From NCBI GenBank assembly GCA_013298865.1, contig JAAFJL010000001.1:1-64000 (forward strand): DNA of 64,000 nt, in the 5' to 3' direction. How positions within the stretch are numbered: the stretch's first letter is position 1; every line of letters starts with the position of its first letter. Origin of the DNA: Cytophagales bacterium (GTDB lineage: Bacteria; Bacteroidota; Bacteroidia; Cytophagales; Spirosomataceae). Of this stretch, positions 28,031 to 36,966 are shown in pieces. A program made the position numbers and the translations under genes. The notes under the pieces are model-generated. The model ran no database searches. It saw only the letters and a program-made list of their open reading frames with translations, and had not been told where the DNA came from.

Positions 28031-28735
28031 ATGAAGAATCTTATAGGAATTTTGATTTGCTTTTTTGTTGCAGTAAACCTTGCCAATGCCCAAGACGGTC
28101 AGATTATGAACGGAAGGGCATCTTTTTATGCTGATAAACTTCAAGGTAAAAGAACATCAAGTGGTGAACCTTACGTGCGTGAGGGCTACACGGCATCGCA
28201 CAGGACGTTGCCTTTCGGAACTTTGTTGGAAGTTACTAATAAAGCCAACGGGCTATCGGTAGTTGTACGGGTAAATGACCGTGGACCTTTCGACAAAAAA
28301 CTTACCATTGACCTTTCTTATGCTGCCGCAAACGATATTGGAATGATTGGGGCAGGTATAGCAAATGTAAAAATCAAAATCATGACATTGGGTGATAATG
28401 CGACACAACCCTATCAGGAAGTAACTGAAAATGTGACAGTTAGCTATCCGTCAAACCCCGTAGTGATTGCTCCAGTGTCAACACCTACGCCAACTCCAAC
28501 TTACAGAAATGAAGTGAGTCTATCTCAATTTCCACAATATGAGCGTCTGAAGGTTGATACCGTGAATGGAAAGCCCATCGTGAGAGATACTAAAAAAGTA
28601 AATGTTGTTGTTGAAAAAAAGCCCATAGCCGAGGAGAAAAAATATAAATACGTGGTGGTAGTAAGAGACAAAGATGGAAAAATTCGCTTAGATTCAAGCG
28701 ATGTTCGCCCACCTGCTACGGCGATTAAAAAGTAG
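28031..28735 (+). CDS. rlpA: RlpA-like septal ring/lytic transglycosylase protein
   Basis: 234 aa. A signal peptide (1-20, ending ANAQ) precedes a double-psi beta-barrel: NGRASFYADKLQGKRTSSGE, ASHRTLPFGTLLEV and VVVRVNDRGPFDKKLTIDLS, with the Asp of NDRGPF as the RlpA catalytic mark. RlpA cleaves denuded glycan strands in peptidoglycan. The Thr/Pro-rich linker and basic tail after 130 lack a recognisable SPOR domain. A possible promoter (TTTG-N20-TAACTTGC) lies at 27841-27872. Confidence 0.88.
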   Translation: MKNLIGILICFFVAVNLANAQDGQIMNGRASFYADKLQGKRTSSGEPYVREGYTASHRTLPFGTLLEVTNKANGLSVVVRVNDRGPFDKKLTIDLSYAAANDIGMIGAGIANVKIKIMTLGDNATQPYQEVTENVTVSYPSNPVVIAPVSTPTPTPTYRNEVSLSQFPQYERLKVDTVNGKPIVRDTKKVNVVVEKKPIAEEKKYKYVVVVRDKDGKIRLDSSDVRPPATAIKK

Positions 28736-28762
28736 AAAAATTCAAAAAAAGCAATGGTTACA

Positions 28763-28786
28763 AGCATTTTCTCTGAGAAAAATGCT
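28763..28786 (+). terminator. Hairpin after rlpA
   Basis: AGCATTTTCTC pairs with GAGAAAAATGCT with almost no loop, 28 bp past the stop; it is followed by ATTTTG and overlaps a TAATTTTG box that may be part of the nusB promoter. Confidence 0.6.
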
Positions 28787-28817
28787 AATTTTGTAGTGAA
28801 GCTGTTTAACAGTCCTA

Positions 28818-28892
28818 AGTATTAAGTCCTAAGAATTAAGAAATTTTGACTAACCAAAACTTCTTAATTCTTAGGACATAGTTCTTAATACT
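28818..28892. repeat. Palindrome upstream of nusB
   Basis: Arms 28818-28842 and 28861-28892 pair; the inner 16 bp (28827-28842 with 28861-28876) are perfect. The AAGTATTAAGTC motif is shared with the feoA-feoB spacer. It lies 47 bp ahead of the nusB start. Confidence 0.7.
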
Positions 28893-28938
28893 CATTCACA
28901 GACTTTCCCAAAAAAGTTCTTTATATTTTAAATATTAC

Positions 28939-30099
28939 ATGGTAAACCGCAGACTTCTCCGCACAAAGGCTTTTCAAACTTTGTATGCCTTCCGCCAAGC
29001 GGAAAGAGCTAATTTTCTTTTAGCTTCTGATCAAATTTCCGAAATTTTCTTGCCAAATCTTGATTCAATGATTCCCAAAGAAGAGCAAACTCAACAGCTC
29101 GAAGGACTTCGTCAATTGGCAGAACTCTACTTCACAGAACTTTACACAAAACAAATCAAAGATGATGAGGACACTCCGCCAGAAGCAAAAAATGCTGCAA
29201 AATTAGCATTGGCTTCGTATCGTGAGAGCGTCCAAAAAGATAGAACTCGTTTCACTAAAATCATGGTAAACGACGTAGAAGGTTTGTATAAAACTTATCT
29301 TCGTATTTTATTGATTATCAGAGAATTAGGCAAAATTGCAGTATGGGATGAAGGCAGACGCTATGTAGAAACTGACATCAAAACTTCACGTTTGGCACAA
29401 AACCAAGTGATGATGTTATTGACAGATTTCTCGGCATTAGAGACAGAATCCATTCGTCAGGACGTGAAAATTACTACTGATTATCATAATACAATCAAAA
29501 AATTATTCATTGATATAATCCTTCCTGACCCCGATTTTCAGACGTATCTTAGTGTTTCAAAACCTACTTTTGAAGATGATTTGCAAATAATTAATCATCT
29601 TTTGAAGACTTTTGTGCTGAAACATTATTTGATAACGGATGATTTTGAGGAAAAAGATATAAATTGGAATGAAAATAAAGATGTCCTGAAAAGTTTAGCT
29701 GTAAAAACTTTCAAAATTACTGAAGGGCAGGCATTAGAATTACAACCTTTAGCGTTGAATTGGGAAGACGATAAATACTACTTTTTGGACATCTTCAATA
29801 ATACGCTTGATAATGATGAGTATTACGAAAAACTGATTGTTGAACAAACTCAGAATTGGGAAGCCGACCGTTTGGCAATGACTGATGTTATTATCATGAA
29901 AATGGCTTTGGCAGAAATGATTAATTTCCCGAGTATTCCGACAAAAGTAACAATCAATGAATTTATTGAATTAGCAAAGAATTATTCTACCCCAAAATCA
30001 GGTAATTTTGTGAATGGTCTCTTGGATAAACTTTCCGTGAAATTACAAGCAGAAGGCGTGATTCGTAAATCTGGGCGAGGATTGATTGATAATAAATAG
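28939..30099 (+). CDS. nusB: Transcription antitermination factor NusB (long form)
   Basis: 386 aa, against about 140 in E. coli. The N-terminus RRLLRTKAFQTLYAF and the C-terminal NusB domain (about 250-375: DRLAMTDVIIMKMALAEMI, SIPTKVTINEFIELAKNYS, then SGNFVNGLLDKL) are typical; the extra middle region is a helical insert usual in Bacteroidota. NusB with NusE binds boxA of rRNA transcripts. It starts a gene run that continues to coaE. Confidence 0.93.
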   Translation: MVNRRLLRTKAFQTLYAFRQAERANFLLASDQISEIFLPNLDSMIPKEEQTQQLEGLRQLAELYFTELYTKQIKDDEDTPPEAKNAAKLALASYRESVQKDRTRFTKIMVNDVEGLYKTYLRILLIIRELGKIAVWDEGRRYVETDIKTSRLAQNQVMMLLTDFSALETESIRQDVKITTDYHNTIKKLFIDIILPDPDFQTYLSVSKPTFEDDLQIINHLLKTFVLKHYLITDDFEEKDINWNENKDVLKSLAVKTFKITEGQALELQPLALNWEDDKYYFLDIFNNTLDNDEYYEKLIVEQTQNWEADRLAMTDVIIMKMALAEMINFPSIPTKVTINEFIELAKNYSTPKSGNFVNGLLDKLSVKLQAEGVIRKSGRGLIDNK

Positions 30100-30121
30100 C
30101 AACCTTTTAATTATAACAACA

Positions 30122-30424
30122 ATGAACAAATCATCAAAAACATTTTGGGCATTTATGGCAGGGGCTACGGCAGGTGCAATTTTAGGAATTTTGTACGCCC
30201 CCGACAAAGGTGAAAATACCAGAAATAAATTATATTACCAGTTGAATAAATACCGTGACCAATTGAAGCAATTGCTGAACGATTTGATTGACGGAAAAGA
30301 AATTCATGAATCTTTGGCAAAAGCCGAGGGTAAAAAAGTAGTAAACGAAGCTCGTGAAAAAGCAGAACGCCTTTTGGAAGACGTAGAAACAATGATGAGC
30401 CAAATCAAAACAAATAAAGCATAA
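30122..30424 (+). CDS. YtxH-domain protein
   Basis: 100 aa from the ATG at 30122; the longer frame begins with TTG inside nusB. A membrane segment (AFMAGATAGAILGILYAPDKG) is followed by a charged coiled coil. The glycine-rich start with APDKGENTR is the YtxH signature; function in Bacteroidota is unknown. It follows nusB by 22 bp. Confidence 0.85.
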   Translation: MNKSSKTFWAFMAGATAGAILGILYAPDKGENTRNKLYYQLNKYRDQLKQLLNDLIDGKEIHESLAKAEGKKVVNEAREKAERLLEDVETMMSQIKTNKA

Positions 30425-30556
30425 GGGGAATTGAAAATTAAAAGTGTAGAATTAAAAATTCAAGACATTGATAATCAATAGCTTATGAATATTTGATAAC
30501 TTATTGACTTAAAACTTAATGACTCCTTGAAAGGACAAACAAAAGATTAATATTTT

Positions 30557-31012
30557 ATGAAAAAAGTACTCATTTTGGCATTTTCTGCGAGTTTATTTTT
30601 TAGTGCTTGCCAGAATAAACAAAAAAACGGTGGCATGACAGTAGAAGAATTATCTGATTCTTTGAAAGCCATTACGCCAACTGCCGAAAAATTTCCTGTG
30701 ATGGAATTTGATAAATCAGTCGTGGATTTAGGAAAAATCAATGAAGGCGATAGCCTATTTCATACTTACCGTTTCGTGAACAAAGGAAATATGCCTTTGG
30801 TAATCAGTAGTGTAAATGCTTCATGCGGCTGTACCACTCCGAAATGGACACAAGAGCCAGTTTTACCAGGCGGTTCGGGTGAAATCAGTGTGAAATTTAA
30901 TAGTAAAAATAAAGAAGGGAAACTTCGTAAAACTGTTTCGATTTATGCCAACACAGACCCACAACAAAACGAAGTGGCGTTTAATGTAGAGGTTATAAAA
31001 AAAGAGAAGTAG
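30557..31012 (+). CDS. DUF1573 lipoprotein
   Basis: 151 aa. Lipobox SAC at Cys18, then an immunoglobulin-like DUF1573 domain: FDKSVVDLGKINEGDSLFHT, VNASCGCTTPKWTQ and PGGSGEISVKFNSKNKEGK. The CGCT cysteine pair is the family hallmark. It resides in the periplasm; role unknown. It follows the YtxH gene at 132 bp and precedes yajC. Confidence 0.9.
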   Translation: MKKVLILAFSASLFFSACQNKQKNGGMTVEELSDSLKAITPTAEKFPVMEFDKSVVDLGKINEGDSLFHTYRFVNKGNMPLVISSVNASCGCTTPKWTQEPVLPGGSGEISVKFNSKNKEGKLRKTVSIYANTDPQQNEVAFNVEVIKKEK

Positions 31013-31051
31013 TTGCAATAATTTGATTATCAAACACTTAACCAAAAAATC

Positions 31052-31369
31052 ATGTTCAATTCAATTTTATTACAAGGAATGGGAGGCGGTAGCGGAATGT
31101 CAACCCTAATTCTATTTGGTGGGGTATTTATCGTGATGTATTTCTTCATGATTCGTCCACAACAAAAGAAACAAAAAGAACAACAAACTTTTATTGATGG
31201 CTTGAAAGCTGGCGAAAACGTTGTGACAATCGGTGGCGTTCATGGTAAAATTATTACTGTAAACGACAAAACTGTTGTGGTAGAAATAGACGGAAACAAA
31301 GGCGTAAGAGTTCGTTTCGAGAAAACGGCTATCTCTAAAGATGCTTCAACAAGATTAGGAACAGAGTAG
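31052..31369 (+). CDS. yajC: Preprotein translocase subunit YajC
   Basis: 105 aa. One membrane segment (LILFGGVFIVMYFFMIRPQQ) with the RPQQKKQKEQ signature, then a cytoplasmic domain KAGENVVTIGGVHGKII. YajC associates with SecDF-YidC at the inner membrane. secDF is not here. Confidence 0.95.
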   Translation: MFNSILLQGMGGGSGMSTLILFGGVFIVMYFFMIRPQQKKQKEQQTFIDGLKAGENVVTIGGVHGKIITVNDKTVVVEIDGNKGVRVRFEKTAISKDASTRLGTE

Positions 31370-31383
31370 TTTTATAGGCAATC

Positions 31384-31414
31384 AGCTTTCGGCAATCAGC
31401 AATTGCCGAAAGCT
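31384..31414. repeat. Perfect 13-bp hairpin after yajC
   Basis: AGCTTTCGGCAAT at 31384-31396 pairs exactly with 31402-31414 around CAGCA; nearby CCAATAGC copies make the whole 31376-31444 gap repetitive. No T run follows. Confidence 0.75.
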
Positions 31415-31457
31415 AATAGCCGACCGCCAATAGCCAATAGCTAAAAATCATAAACCC

Positions 31458-32132
31458 ATGAAATCAGAAAGTACTAAAACTGACTATAAAGCAATTATTT
31501 TATGCCTTTTGGCAGCTATGATTTTTTGGCTAATGAATGCCCTAAATAAAGATGGGTATTCTGAAAAAATATCTTTCCCCTTGAAGTTTGTTTATGATGA
31601 TTCCCTCTACGTACCTACGCAACCATTGCCCGAAAAGATTTTTGTAAATGTAAGTGGCAATGGCTGGGATTTACTCAGGAAAGCCTTCTCTTTAGATGTA
31701 AATCCAGTGCGTTACCAGATTAATAAACCAATGAAAACCAGGTACTTAAATACCTCCACCCTTCAGGATTCGATTCAGGGGTTCATCAAAGGTGTTCGGG
31801 TAAATAATGTGGTTTCTGATAGATTTGAATTAGAATTTGACAGAAAAATTAGCAAAAATTTTATCATAAAAATAGACAGTTCAAAAATTCCGTTGCAGGA
31901 GCGTTATGTGGTTTCAAGCCTTATCAATGTGAACCCACGAACTGTAACTTTGGTAGGACCAGAGTCAGTTTTAACAGAATTAGGGGACTATATCATGCTG
32001 AAAGTGCCAGGAAAAAGAATTCACGAAAATTTTGACGAAGAAATCAGATTAACTCTTCCGAATAATCCTTATCTCAAAGTGAATCATGAAAGAATTTTGG
32101 TCAGTTTTGAAGTTTCGGAACTGTTGAAATAA
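31458..32132 (+). CDS. YbbR-like-domain membrane protein
   Basis: 224 aa. One N-terminal membrane helix (ILCLLAAMIFWLMNAL) then extracytoplasmic beta domains of YbbR type (LPEKIFVNVSGNGWDLLR; SLINVNPRTVTLVGPESVL). YbbR proteins such as CdaR regulate diadenylate cyclase in Firmicutes; in Bacteroidota the gene is instead a neighbour of coaE, as here. Its stop overlaps the coaE start by one base (TAATG), so the two are translationally coupled. Confidence 0.82.
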   Translation: MKSESTKTDYKAIILCLLAAMIFWLMNALNKDGYSEKISFPLKFVYDDSLYVPTQPLPEKIFVNVSGNGWDLLRKAFSLDVNPVRYQINKPMKTRYLNTSTLQDSIQGFIKGVRVNNVVSDRFELEFDRKISKNFIIKIDSSKIPLQERYVVSSLINVNPRTVTLVGPESVLTELGDYIMLKVPGKRIHENFDEEIRLTLPNNPYLKVNHERILVSFEVSELLK

Positions 32133-32731
32133 TGAATACTACTCTTCCAAAAATCATCGGAATTACAGGCGGAATAGGCTCAGGAAAAAGCCTAATCTGC
32201 AAAATATTTGCCACCTTCGGCATACCAATCTACGAAGCCGACACACAGGCAAAATTGCTCACTACACAAGACTCCATCCTCAAAGAAAAAATCATTCAAT
32301 TACTTGGTTCAGAAGCATACACAACCGCAGGCGAATACAATCGTGCATGGGTAGCGTCACAGGTATTTGGCAATGTCGATTTACTGAAAAAACTCAACGA
32401 AATTATTCATCCTGCTGTACGCCAAGACGCAGAAAAATGGGTCTTTGCAAACTCCAAAGCCCCTTTTTTACTCTACGAAGCCGCATTAATGAAAGGTGCA
32501 GGAGACGGCAATTTTTTTCAGAAAGTTATTGTAGTAAATGCTCCAATCGAACTTAGAATTAAGCGAGTAAAACTCAGAGACGGGCGTTCAGAACAAGCCA
32601 TCCGTGATATTATCGCCAGACAAATTTCTGATGAAGAACGCAACAAATTTGCTGATTTTATTGTTGAAAATGATGAAAAGACTCCTGTAATTCCACAGGT
32701 TTTAGCTCTTTTTGAATCGTTGAAAAGCTAA
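32132..32731 (+). CDS. coaE: Dephospho-CoA kinase
   Basis: 199 aa. P-loop GITGGIGSGKSLICKIF, the substrate segment YEADTQAKLL, the lid-region RDGRSEQAIRDIIARQ and SDEERNKFADFIVEND. It phosphorylates dephospho-CoA to CoA in the cytoplasm. Start ATG shares one base with the YbbR stop. Confidence 0.96.
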   Translation: MNTTLPKIIGITGGIGSGKSLICKIFATFGIPIYEADTQAKLLTTQDSILKEKIIQLLGSEAYTTAGEYNRAWVASQVFGNVDLLKKLNEIIHPAVRQDAEKWVFANSKAPFLLYEAALMKGAGDGNFFQKVIVVNAPIELRIKRVKLRDGRSEQAIRDIIARQISDEERNKFADFIVENDEKTPVIPQVLALFESLKS

Positions 32732-32778
32732 CATTTTTCAATAATTCAAACATCAACAACTCAACAACTATTTTAGCT

Positions 32779-33348
32779 ATGCAAGACATTGAACCCTACT
32801 ATCGTTGGGAAAGCCTCTATGTTGCTTCACGAGATGAGCGTTCTCCTTTTTATGAGCGATTTTATAACCTTGATTACTACGAAAACAACATTTATGGCTA
32901 TTATATTCACCCAATGTGGGATGAAATTGGCTCAGATACTCTCTACTGCAAAATCCTTTTTACAGACTACAATCGCAAGTTTTCCATCATAGAAATGTTC
33001 GGAGAATGGAATGATACCCTACATAACGACATTATGTTTTTCAAGCGAAATGTAGTGGACCACCTTATCAATCAGGGCATTAATCAATTTATTTTATTGG
33101 GAGAAAACGTACTCAATTTCCACGGTTCGAGAGAAGATGATTACTATGCCGAATGGTTCGAGGAAGTTGAAGACGGTTGGATTGCTGCTTGTAATTTTCA
33201 AGAATTTGTGGAAAAGGAACTCACCAAATATCGGCTTGATATGTACCTGAATTTTGGCGGAACGTTGAACATTCCAAATTGGCGAACATTGAAACCCCAA
33301 CAGTTTTATGAATTAGTTAATGGATTGATTATTAGAAGGTTGGGGTAA
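32779..33348 (+). CDS. Unknown acidic/aromatic protein downstream of coaE
   Basis: 189 aa, no signal or membrane segment. It is strikingly rich in Tyr, Trp, Asp and Glu (PYYRWESLYVASRDERSPFY, REDDYYAEWFEEVEDGWIAA). Codon use resembles neighbours and it starts 47 bp after coaE, so a real cytoplasmic protein is likely. I do not recognise the family. A possible role in the coaE transcript is not evident. Confidence 0.75.
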   Translation: MQDIEPYYRWESLYVASRDERSPFYERFYNLDYYENNIYGYYIHPMWDEIGSDTLYCKILFTDYNRKFSIIEMFGEWNDTLHNDIMFFKRNVVDHLINQGINQFILLGENVLNFHGSREDDYYAEWFEEVEDGWIAACNFQEFVEKELTKYRLDMYLNFGGTLNIPNWRTLKPQQFYELVNGLIIRRLG

Positions 33349-33474
33349 TTTTATTTTAAAAATGATTTTATGGTAAAGGCGGTGGGACGCAAAAACTTCC
33401 GTTCTTCCGCCCTTGCGGTAATTTTTTAGACAACAAAAACCGTATCTTTATTTACATTTCACAAAACCAAAATC

Positions 33475-33909
33475 ATGCAAGAACAAAATTACAAAAATCA
33501 TGTCCGCTTTGTCAAAGGCTATCATTATGTCCTTTTCGGAATAATCCTTGTCTCGTTCATCTGTTCACTCGTCAATTTTTATCAAGAAATCAAAAGTGGT
33601 GAAGGAGTTTTAGAGTCCTCTATCTTAGTATTACTAACGATTGGCTTGTTATTGGCAACATGGTTCGCCCGTGCATTTGCCCTAAAAGCCCAAGACAGAG
33701 CTATCAGAGCAGAAGAAAATTTGAGACATTTTATCCTGACAGGAAAACCCTTGGATAGTACTTTGAGAATTGGACAAATTGTTGCATTACGTTTTGCGTC
33801 TGATAATGAAGTTGTCGCACTTGCCCAAAAAGCAGTAACAGATAATTTGAGTGGGAAAGACATCAAAGCCCAAATCCAAAACTGGAAAGCAGATAACCAT
33901 AGAGTTTAG
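33475..33909 (+). CDS. DUF6526-like membrane protein
   Basis: 144 aa with two membrane segments (about 16-33 and 46-64) followed by ARAFALKAQDRAIRAEENLRHF and a helical cytoplasmic tail. The pattern fits DUF6526 as I remember it. Function unknown. It stands alone between AT-rich gaps. Confidence 0.75.
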   Translation: MQEQNYKNHVRFVKGYHYVLFGIILVSFICSLVNFYQEIKSGEGVLESSILVLLTIGLLLATWFARAFALKAQDRAIRAEENLRHFILTGKPLDSTLRIGQIVALRFASDNEVVALAQKAVTDNLSGKDIKAQIQNWKADNHRV

Positions 33910-34293
33910 AGCTTTTAAAAATATAGATGACCCAAAAACTCTTCAAAGGTTAGTTTGCAGAGTTTTTTTAGATTAGAAAATAGAGGAAATGTCGTAAATA
34001 CTTGACAAACATCAATAATCAGTCATAAAACATGAAATAATTTGACCGTTTAATTGTTTATTTGTATAAAATTTTCAATTTTCAATTGAATTTAAGTAAT
34101 TTGTAATACTTTTAACAGTAATGAAAAAAAGCCTTGTATCATTAGGTAAATTTTAAAAAGCTAATTAGATATTTTAATAGCTTTTATTCATTAATTTTAT
34201 TTTATCAATAAACCCTTTAATCAAAACAGACCTCAACCGTAGGCTAAACCGTGAGAGCTATGGCTTTGCCAGAAACTCAACACCCACTAAACA
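33910..34293. other. Gene-free AT-rich interval before DUF349 gene
   Basis: I see no ORF or RNA gene. A short perfect hairpin (AAAAGCTA at 34156-34163 with 34178-34185) and a GC-richer stretch (34230-34275) precede the DUF349 start; the latter could be a structured leader but I recognise no riboswitch. Confidence 0.5.
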
Positions 34294-35577
34294 ATGGACA
34301 ATACAGTAACAAACCCCGCCGAGTACGGCTATTGCAAAAACGGAAACGTATATTTGAAAGGTTACCTTGAATATTCAGACCGTCAAATTGGAGTTGTTCG
34401 CAACACCGAAGCCGAAGCCCTTCAATATTTTGTCAATCGTTTTTCGATTGCTGAAGGTAAAGTTAACCTCCTGTTTTCACAGGTAGATGAAGCCCAAAAT
34501 AAAGGCTCGTTCCTCACGAAATTATTACAACTCCGTGTCGCATTAGTAGAATTTGATGGCTTAGGAAATTTCATTCCTTTGCTTGATAGATTAGACGGTC
34601 TTGAATTGCAACTAAGAGAGCTTATTCTTCACAATCAAATTAAAAACCTTGAAATCAAGCGTGCTTTAATTGAAGAAGTTAAACTTGCGGCTGCACAAGA
34701 AGATTGGCAAAAAGCGACTGATGATTTGATGGAACTGAAGACAAAGTGGCTCAAAACTGGTCCTGTTGACAAAGCCCTTCAAGATTCAATTGAGTCTGAA
34801 TTTACGGAAATCAATGATGACTTTTTCCAACGTCGTAGAGAATACTATGCTGAGAAAAACCGCATTATCGACGAGAAGTTAGCAACCCTACAAAACTACG
34901 TAGATATGGCTTACAGTCTTTTGGACGAAAAAGACTACGATATTTCATTTGCCAAAATGAAGGATTTACAAAGAGATTGGAAAAACATTGGTCAAGTTCC
35001 ACCAAAGAAACAATCTCAACTTTGGAAGAAATTCAAGAAAGCTAATGATATTTTCTTTGATAGATACAATCGTTCTAAGGGTATCGTGATGAAACCTCGG
35101 ATTGACCCACGCATGATGCAAATGCAGTCAATGACCGAAGAATTAGAAAGAGAATTCCCAATCCAAAGATTGATTCCTGAAACTGCCGAGAAAGCTAAGA
35201 ACTATTTGGTAAAATGGAAAGAACTTTCTGCACAGGTTAAGAATATTGACCGTAATATTGCAGAGCGTTTCCGTAATGTTTGTGATAAGGTTTTTGAGAT
35301 GAACTATCTTTTACGTGTAATCAGTTACCGTCACCCAGCCTTGAACGATAAACCTCGTGTAGAACAATTGAAGATTATGATTAATCAGATGGACTACATG
35401 ACTAAGAAAGAAAAGAACGAATTAGATATTTTCATTCAAGAATCTCAATACTCTGGTCAGATGGCAGAACGTCCAGTTCAGAATAAAATCAATACTCAGA
35501 AACGTAAAATTTCAATGAAAGAAATCCTTTTAGTGGAGTTCAAGAAAGAGTTAGAATTACTATTAGGAAGATATTAA
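34294..35577 (+). CDS. DUF349-repeat protein
   Basis: 427 aa, soluble and highly helical. At least three DUF349-type units occur, with marks such as DWQKATDDLMELKTKWLKTG, LQRDWKNIGQVPPKKQSQLW and WKKFKKANDIFFDRYNRSK. DUF349 proteins are cytoplasmic, possibly nucleic-acid- or ribosome-associated; in this phylum the role is unknown. Strong terminator at 35593. Length is normal for Cytophagales-type members. Confidence 0.88.
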   Translation: MDNTVTNPAEYGYCKNGNVYLKGYLEYSDRQIGVVRNTEAEALQYFVNRFSIAEGKVNLLFSQVDEAQNKGSFLTKLLQLRVALVEFDGLGNFIPLLDRLDGLELQLRELILHNQIKNLEIKRALIEEVKLAAAQEDWQKATDDLMELKTKWLKTGPVDKALQDSIESEFTEINDDFFQRRREYYAEKNRIIDEKLATLQNYVDMAYSLLDEKDYDISFAKMKDLQRDWKNIGQVPPKKQSQLWKKFKKANDIFFDRYNRSKGIVMKPRIDPRMMQMQSMTEELEREFPIQRLIPETAEKAKNYLVKWKELSAQVKNIDRNIAERFRNVCDKVFEMNYLLRVISYRHPALNDKPRVEQLKIMINQMDYMTKKEKNELDIFIQESQYSGQMAERPVQNKINTQKRKISMKEILLVEFKKELELLLGRY

Positions 35578-35592
35578 TTTCCTATCAATTAC

Positions 35593-35629
35593 AAAAGCCC
35601 CCTCTACTACTTGTGGAGGGGGCTTTTTT
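35593..35629 (+). terminator. Rho-independent terminator of DUF349 gene
   Basis: GC-rich stem AAAAGCCCCCTC with its complement and a T run, 16 bp past the stop. Confidence 0.93.
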
Positions 35630-35805
35630 GTGGGAATGTGGAAAATAAAGAGATATAGCAGAACAGGATAGAAAATTATTATTGAAATGGTATTTTCATA
35701 CTATTAAAATCAATTTCAGCATCGTGCTGAAATCGGAACTTAATTTTTTCTAAACTTCAATTATTAAATCTAAAACTTTATAATTGAAAGGTGTCAAACC
35801 TACCA

Positions 35806-36966
35806 ATGAAAACCTCACTTCTATATTTAATCTTAGTATTCAGTCTTCAATCCTGCATTGAGAACTATGATATTTCGATTTCTACTAAAACACAAAAACT
35901 TATTGTTGAGGGCTTACTGACAGACAATTCCTATGAGAACGATACCATAAAGATTTATTATTCTCAGAATGAAGGTAGCCAAGTATTTCAAAATATAGAA
36001 ATTTCAGGTGTTACAGCTTCTATTGTTATAAAAGAAAAACAGCAAGAAATTTTACTCAGGAATGTTGGGAAAGGGAAATTTTCACTTCCAGAAAACACTT
36101 TTTTACCTGTCGGACAAAGCTATCAATTGAAATTTACCCTACCAGACGGTAACAACTACGAGTCTTCATTCATGCAAAAACAAAAGACTCCTCCGATTTT
36201 AAAGGTTTATGATAAATTCAATAGCAAAAGCCGTCAAAGTACAGACGGTAAAAAATTTCTTTCGGCAAATGAGGTTTTTATAGATTTCGATGACCCGTCC
36301 CAAGAAAAAAACTTTTATCTATGGCGTTATATCCATTACGAACGCACTTACAATTGTAAAACCTGCACGGACGGATTAGCCAATTTTAATACTCCAAAAA
36401 TATTAGCTGTACCAGAAGGAACTTGTGATGAACAACCGTTTAAATCTATTGGCTTACTAGTATCTGGTACTCAGAGCTATGGTTGTGAAACGATTTGTTT
36501 CCGAACTTTCAGAAATGATAATGCAGTAATTTTTTCTGATTTGTTATCTAATGGAAAAAAAATTACAGGAACATTACTGACTAAGATTCCTTATTACAAT
36601 AATCGAGAAGGTTGTTTAATTGGGATTCAACAATTAGTTGTCTCTCAATCTACTTATGAGTACATAAAGCTCCTAAAAAACTTAACTTCTGGTGGAACTT
36701 TAGTTGATACTCCACCCACAGCGATTGTTGGAAATATCAGAAACATCACTAATCCCAAAGAAAAAGTTATAGGTTTTTTTGAAGTTGGAGACGGGCAGAC
36801 TTTGAGCTATTGGGTCAATAGAAAAGGAGCAACTGGGGAAATTGAAAATTTAGCAGACCCAAATTTTGAGCCAAGAGGCTTATACCGTATGGAAGTACCT
36901 TTGTATAGATGTGGTCCTAACAAAGATAGAATTCCTTATAAACCAGAGGGTTGGCAAGATGAATAA
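35806..36966 (+). CDS. DUF4249 lipoprotein (first of tandem pair)
   Basis: 386 aa from ATG 35806; the GTG at 35791 only adds MSNLP. Lipobox ends at Cys17 (VFSLQSC), then the DUF4249 N-terminal pattern IENYDISISTKTQKLIVEGL. Conserved cysteines in YNCKTCTDG and SYGCETICFR suggest disulfides. It overlaps the next DUF4249 gene by 8 bp and is closely similar to it (KSRQSTDGKKFLSANEVF versus KSRQSPDGKKFFSANDVF), showing tandem duplication. It ends YRCGPNKDRIPYKPEGW, a useful guide to the lost end of its neighbour. Confidence 0.85.
   Translation: MKTSLLYLILVFSLQSCIENYDISISTKTQKLIVEGLLTDNSYENDTIKIYYSQNEGSQVFQNIEISGVTASIVIKEKQQEILLRNVGKGKFSLPENTFLPVGQSYQLKFTLPDGNNYESSFMQKQKTPPILKVYDKFNSKSRQSTDGKKFLSANEVFIDFDDPSQEKNFYLWRYIHYERTYNCKTCTDGLANFNTPKILAVPEGTCDEQPFKSIGLLVSGTQSYGCETICFRTFRNDNAVIFSDLLSNGKKITGTLLTKIPYYNNREGCLIGIQQLVVSQSTYEYIKLLKNLTSGGTLVDTPPTAIVGNIRNITNPKEKVIGFFEVGDGQTLSYWVNRKGATGEIENLADPNFEPRGLYRMEVPLYRCGPNKDRIPYKPEGWQDE

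Noticed and set aside
34220-34293. Riboswitch ahead of the DUF349 gene
   Set aside because: The GC-richer stretch shows no fold I can match to a known class; left as an unclassified leader.
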